From Candidatus Methylomirabilota bacterium (GTDB lineage: Bacteria > Methylomirabilota > Methylomirabilia > Methylomirabilales > CSP1-5), in assembly GCA_023249165.1 (NCBI GenBank), contig JAHFDE010000099.1, positions 1 to 7,948 of the forward strand: a stretch of DNA of 7,948 nt, given 5' to 3'. Positions 5,982 to 7,948 of this stretch are shown piece by piece. Positions within the stretch are counted from its first letter, which is position 1; every line of letters starts with the position of its first letter. The notes beneath the pieces are model-generated. The model did no database searches and had not been told where the DNA came from. It was given only the letters and a program-made list of their open reading frames with translations. The position numbers and the translations under genes were made by a program.

Positions 5982-5995
5982 TCGCTCTTTAGGCT

Positions 5996-6111
5996 CATCG
6001 CTGGCAACTGATTGCGAATGGCTGACAGCGTACTACTTTTCCTGCCGATAGCTGATTGCTGACTGCTTCCCTCGTTTCCTGCTGACCGCCGACGGCTGAC
6101 TGCTGACTGCT
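5996..6111 (-). repeat. Heptamer array F (RGCNRTC family inverted, right arm of element 2)
   Basis: Heptamers of the form GAYNGCY on the plus strand run at 5996-6030, 6047-6067 and 6084-6111. The last three starts in register (6010, 6047, 6084) are 37 bases apart: three clear heptamers plus a 16-base spacer each time. Both spacers contain TTTCCTGC. The first block is the most degenerate. The array ends two bases from the TGA stop of the carrier-protein gene. Confidence 0.82.
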
Positions 6112-6113
6112 GG

Positions 6114-6623
6114 TCATTCGATGATGACGAGAGGGTGGCCACCGACTACCGCCTCACCCTCCTTGACGCGAATCTCTCGCACGGTGCCCGCTCCCGTGGA
6201 TCGGAGCTCGTTCTCCATCTTCATCGCCTCGATCACAATGACCCCGTTGCCGGGGTTCACCTGCTCTCCGACGGCCACCAGGAGGCGCACCACCTTGCTC
6301 GGCATCGGGGCGGTGATCACCTGCCGTCCCTCCTGGGCCGCTGCCGCTTTGCGCGTGACCGCCTTCAGGCGCTTCTCCCGCTCGGTGAGGATCTCCACAT
6401 CGTGGACCTCCCCTTTCACCCCCACCGCGTAGGGATTCACACCCCCGATGATGTCCACCTCGTAGGAGGCGCCATCGAGAATCAGGGAGTAGCACCGGTC
6501 CGAGATCCTGACGCAGTCCACGTCCCGGGTCACCCCGTCCACGGAGAGCCGGTAACGTGAGCCCTCCAGGTCGGTCACCTCGATGCGGTGCTCCTGGTCT
6601 CCGATCCGAGCAAAAAATTCCAC
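6114..6623 (-). CDS. Biotin carboxyl carrier protein of an acyl-CoA (propionyl-CoA) carboxylase
   Basis: 169 residues. The C-terminal biotinyl domain (about 101-169) has IEAMKMENE with the biotin-accepting lysine at K135, the typical upstream PMPSKVVRLLVAVGEQV, and ends LVIIE. The N-terminal 80 residues are a beta-rich region (HRIEVTDLEGSRYRLSVDG, SYEVDII) common in carriers of split propionyl/acetyl-CoA carboxylases; a basic linker (EREKRLKAVTRKAAAA) joins them. The biotin would be carboxylated by the subunit encoded upstream and then passed to a carboxyltransferase not in the window. With mutase and epimerase downstream, propionyl-CoA is the likely substrate, but acetyl-CoA or another acyl-CoA or pyruvate cannot be excluded. 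It starts at GTG 6623-6621, preceded by a good Shine-Dalgarno (GGGGGTGAT, close to the full anti-SD complement). Confidence 0.88.
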   Translation of the reverse strand: MEFFARIGDQEHRIEVTDLEGSRYRLSVDGVTRDVDCVRISDRCYSLILDGASYEVDIIGGVNPYAVGVKGEVHDVEILTEREKRLKAVTRKAAAAQEGRQVITAPMPSKVVRLLVAVGEQVNPGNGVIVIEAMKMENELRSTGAGTVREIRVKEGEAVVGGHPLVIIE

Positions 6624-6624
6624 G

Positions 6625-6642
6625 GATCACCCCCGGGTGATC
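6625..6642. promoter_or_regulatory. Palindrome covering the carrier-protein ribosome binding site
   Basis: GATCACCC-CC-GGGTGATC is a perfect inverted repeat with 8-base arms. On the minus strand its right half contains the Shine-Dalgarno GGGGGTGAT of the carrier gene, one base before the GTG. In RNA it could hide the ribosome binding site; in DNA it could be a binding site. Neither role is demonstrated, and the hairpin is short. Confidence 0.35.
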
Positions 6643-6644
6643 GA

Positions 6645-6709
6645 GTTCAGAGTTCATGGTTCATAGTTCATGGCAAAAAACCATGAACCATTCACCCTGA
6701 ACCATGAAC
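6645..6709. repeat. Cargo-less inverted heptamer element G (two 28-base arms, 9-base loop)
   Basis: Four GTTCANG heptamers (6645-6672) are followed by nine bases (6673-6681, a run of six A inside) and four heptamers in the opposite orientation (6682-6709). The innermost eight bases of each arm pair perfectly; outer units pair with a few mismatches, worst at CATTCAC. The arms have the same length as those of the four-helix-bundle element at 3601-4029, but nothing is enclosed. It lies between the stop of the biotin carboxylase gene (six bases away) and the carrier-protein ribosome binding site. In RNA it would form a hairpin that could slow or end transcription, or be cut by RNase III. Confidence 0.85.
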
Positions 6710-6715
6710 AGTCTT

Positions 6716-7948
6716 CTAGCGGCGTCTGAGGGCTTCGTGGCGGGCCGCCAGTGTCCACGGGGAGACCGCGCCGGCGGCGGCCGCCGGGGCCGGAGGCCTC
6801 CGCTCCTTTTCCGTGAGGTACGCATGAATCGCGGCCGCGACAATCCCCACCTCGCGGTGCCGCGGCTCGTCCACCTTCTTCCGCTTCAAAAAGGCTTCAA
6901 TGAAGGTGGTGTCCACGTCTCCCTTGAGGAAGGCGGGGTCCGCCATCACCTCGAACAAGAATGGGATGGTCGTCTTGATACCGGCGATGAGATAATCGCC
7001 AAGGGCCTGCCGCATCCGGCCGATGGCCTCGCTGCGATCCTTCCCCCAGGCGATGAGCTTGGAGATCATCGGATCGTAGTAGATCGGGACCTCATATCCC
7101 TCATAGACCCCGCTATCATTGCGAATGCCTGGTCCAGAAGGAGGTCGATAGCGGATGAGCTTTCCGGGGAACGGAGCGAAGTTGTTGGCCGGGTCTTCGG
7201 CATAGATACGGCACTCGATCGCGTGGCCCCGCTGTTCCACCTCCTCCTGCCGTAGCGAGAGCGGTTCGCCAGCGGCGATCCGGATCTGGCTCTTGACCAG
7301 GTCGATCCCCGTGGTGAGTTCGGTCACCGGATGTTCCACCTGCAGCCGCGCGTTGATCTCCAGGAAGTAGAAGTTCCGCTCGGCATCGACCAAGAACTCG
7401 GCGGTTCCCGCGTTCCGGTAGCGGCATCCGCGAGCGAGCGCCACGGCGGCTTCTCCCATCCGCTGGCGAAGCTCCGCGGTCATGACGGGAGACGGCGCCT
7501 CTTCCACCACCTTTTGGTGGCGGCGCTGCAGCGAACACTCGCGTTCACCCAGATACAGGGTGTGGCCGGCCGCATCGGCCAGGATCTGCATCTCGATGTG
7601 GCGGGGACGAATCAGATATTTCTCGATGAAGACGGCGGGATCACCGAATGAGGATTGCCCCTCCGAGCGGGAAGCCCGAATGGCCGAAGCCAGCTCGGCC
7701 GACTCTCGGACGACCCGCATGCCTTTGCCCCCACCCCCTGCCGCCGCCTTGATGAGGATGGGAAAGCCGATCTCGGGCGCCCGGCGGAGGATCTCTTCAT
7801 CGGTCAGATCCTGGTCGATCCCGGGAACGGTCGGCACGCCCACCTGCTTGGCAAGACGCCGCGAGGCGGTCTTCGACCCGCACAGTTTCATGGTGTCCGA
7901 GGAGGGACCGATGAAGACGATGCCCGCCTTTTCGCAGGCCTCGGCAAA
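6716..7948 (-). CDS. accC: Biotin carboxylase subunit of an acyl-CoA carboxylase (N-terminus beyond the right edge)
   Basis: 410 residues are visible, ending at TAG 6718-6716; the frame is open to the window edge. The first visible residues (FAEACEKAGIVFIGPSSDT) correspond to roughly residue 90 of family members, so about 90 residues are missing and the internal ATG at 7891 is not the start. The ATP-grasp core is present: AAAGGGGKGMRVV (visible 69-80, ATP loop), ERECSLQRRHQKVVEEAPSP (135-154), EINARLQVEHPVTE (197-210; metal and bicarbonate/biotin site), and HAIECRIYAEDP. The C-terminal biotin-carboxylase domain (PPSGPGIRNDSGVYEG, KLIAWGKDRSEAI, GIKTTIPFL) is complete, followed by an Ala/Pro-rich tail. 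It uses ATP and bicarbonate to carboxylate biotin on the carrier encoded downstream. The separate carrier gene makes this the split type; with mutase and epimerase, a propionyl-CoA carboxylase is likely. Confidence 0.92.
   Translation of the reverse strand, partial: FAEACEKAGIVFIGPSSDTMKLCGSKTASRRLAKQVGVPTVPGIDQDLTDEEILRRAPEIGFPILIKAAAGGGGKGMRVVRESAELASAIRASRSEGQSSFGDPAVFIEKYLIRPRHIEMQILADAAGHTLYLGERECSLQRRHQKVVEEAPSPVMTAELRQRMGEAAVALARGCRYRNAGTAEFLVDAERNFYFLEINARLQVEHPVTELTTGIDLVKSQIRIAAGEPLSLRQEEVEQRGHAIECRIYAEDPANNFAPFPGKLIRYRPPSGPGIRNDSGVYEGYEVPIYYDPMISKLIAWGKDRSEAIGRMRQALGDYLIAGIKTTIPFLFEVMADPAFLKGDVDTTFIEAFLKRKKVDEPRHREVGIVAAAIHAYLTEKERRPPAPAAAAGAVSPWTLAARHEALRRR

Larger units (their letters stand above)
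5734..6111. mobile_element. Putative repeat-bounded element 2: inverted heptamer arrays around a short four-helix-bundle gene
   Basis: Same architecture as the element at 3565-4029 but with a different heptamer. Array E reads RGCNRTC on the plus strand; array F reads RGCNRTC on the minus strand. An AGGAAA motif between blocks occurs in the same relative orientation in both arms, which supports true inversion and not chance. The enclosed gene is low in GC (27 of 60 bases at 5881-5940). The element fills the whole gap between the carrier-protein and mutase genes, ending two bases from the carrier stop codon and starting just upstream of the mutase ribosome binding site. Mobility is inferred. 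Confidence 0.48.

Noticed and set aside
3565..6709. REP/RAYT (REP-associated tyrosine transposase) system
   Set aside because: REP hairpins are palindromes of about 20-40 bases with a GTAG-type head and a tyrosine transposase gene. Neither the motif nor the transposase is seen.
6645..6709. Plain rho-independent terminator between carboxylase and carrier genes
   Set aside because: The stem is AT-rich outside its core, and the minus-strand transcript has its U run in the loop, not after the stem. The arms are built from the same heptamers as the other arrays.
6716..7891. Internal ATG at 7891 as the biotin carboxylase start
   Set aside because: Conserved biotin carboxylase sequence (FAEACEKAGIVFIGPSS) continues upstream of it to the window edge.

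Overview
The window shows a high-GC bacterium with a Gram-negative envelope: signal peptides, an outer-membrane beta-barrel porin and a secreted FG-GAP protein. All recognisable genes lie on the minus strand. Intergenic arrays of short GTTCATG and GTCAGC words, four-helix-bundle genes and a CCCTTCGAC/GCTCAGGG repeat block recall NC10/Methylomirabilota, Rokubacteria-like or deltaproteobacterial genomes. That placement is an impression from memory, not a measurement.

Layout, in the direction of transcription (right to left). Positions 7948-3153 hold a propionyl-CoA / methylmalonyl-CoA operon: biotin carboxylase subunit (cut by the right edge), biotin carboxyl carrier protein, methylmalonyl-CoA mutase catalytic subunit, and methylmalonyl-CoA epimerase. 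Together these would carboxylate propionyl-CoA, epimerise the (S)-methylmalonyl-CoA product and isomerise the (R) form to succinyl-CoA. The carboxyltransferase subunit and the cobalamin-binding mutase subunit are not in the window. Positions 3152-2676 are a repeat-rich gene-free stretch with a plausible promoter for the next unit. Positions 2675-693 encode a secreted FG-GAP/VCBS beta-propeller protein with an N-terminal FlgT/CsgG-like part. Positions 610-1 are the start of a porin that runs off the left edge.

The most unusual content is between the operon genes. Both ends of the epimerase and each of the other gene junctions in the operon hold an array of 7-base repeats. Two sequence families occur (GTTCANG and RGCNRTC). 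In both, the arrays on the two sides of a small four-helix-bundle gene (23S-rRNA-intervening-sequence / Avd-like family) are in opposite orientation, so each gene sits in the loop of a potential long stem. In the GTTCANG family the basic block is four heptamers (28 bases), seen eight times. A cargo-less version, two 28-base arms around a 9-base loop, sits between the carboxylase and carrier genes. The four-helix-bundle genes are clearly lower in GC than the metabolic genes. I read these as copies of a small repeat-bounded mobile or intervening element that settles at gene boundaries. One array lies between the intact epimerase gene and a duplicated piece of its 3' end, bounded by a 27-base perfect direct repeat.
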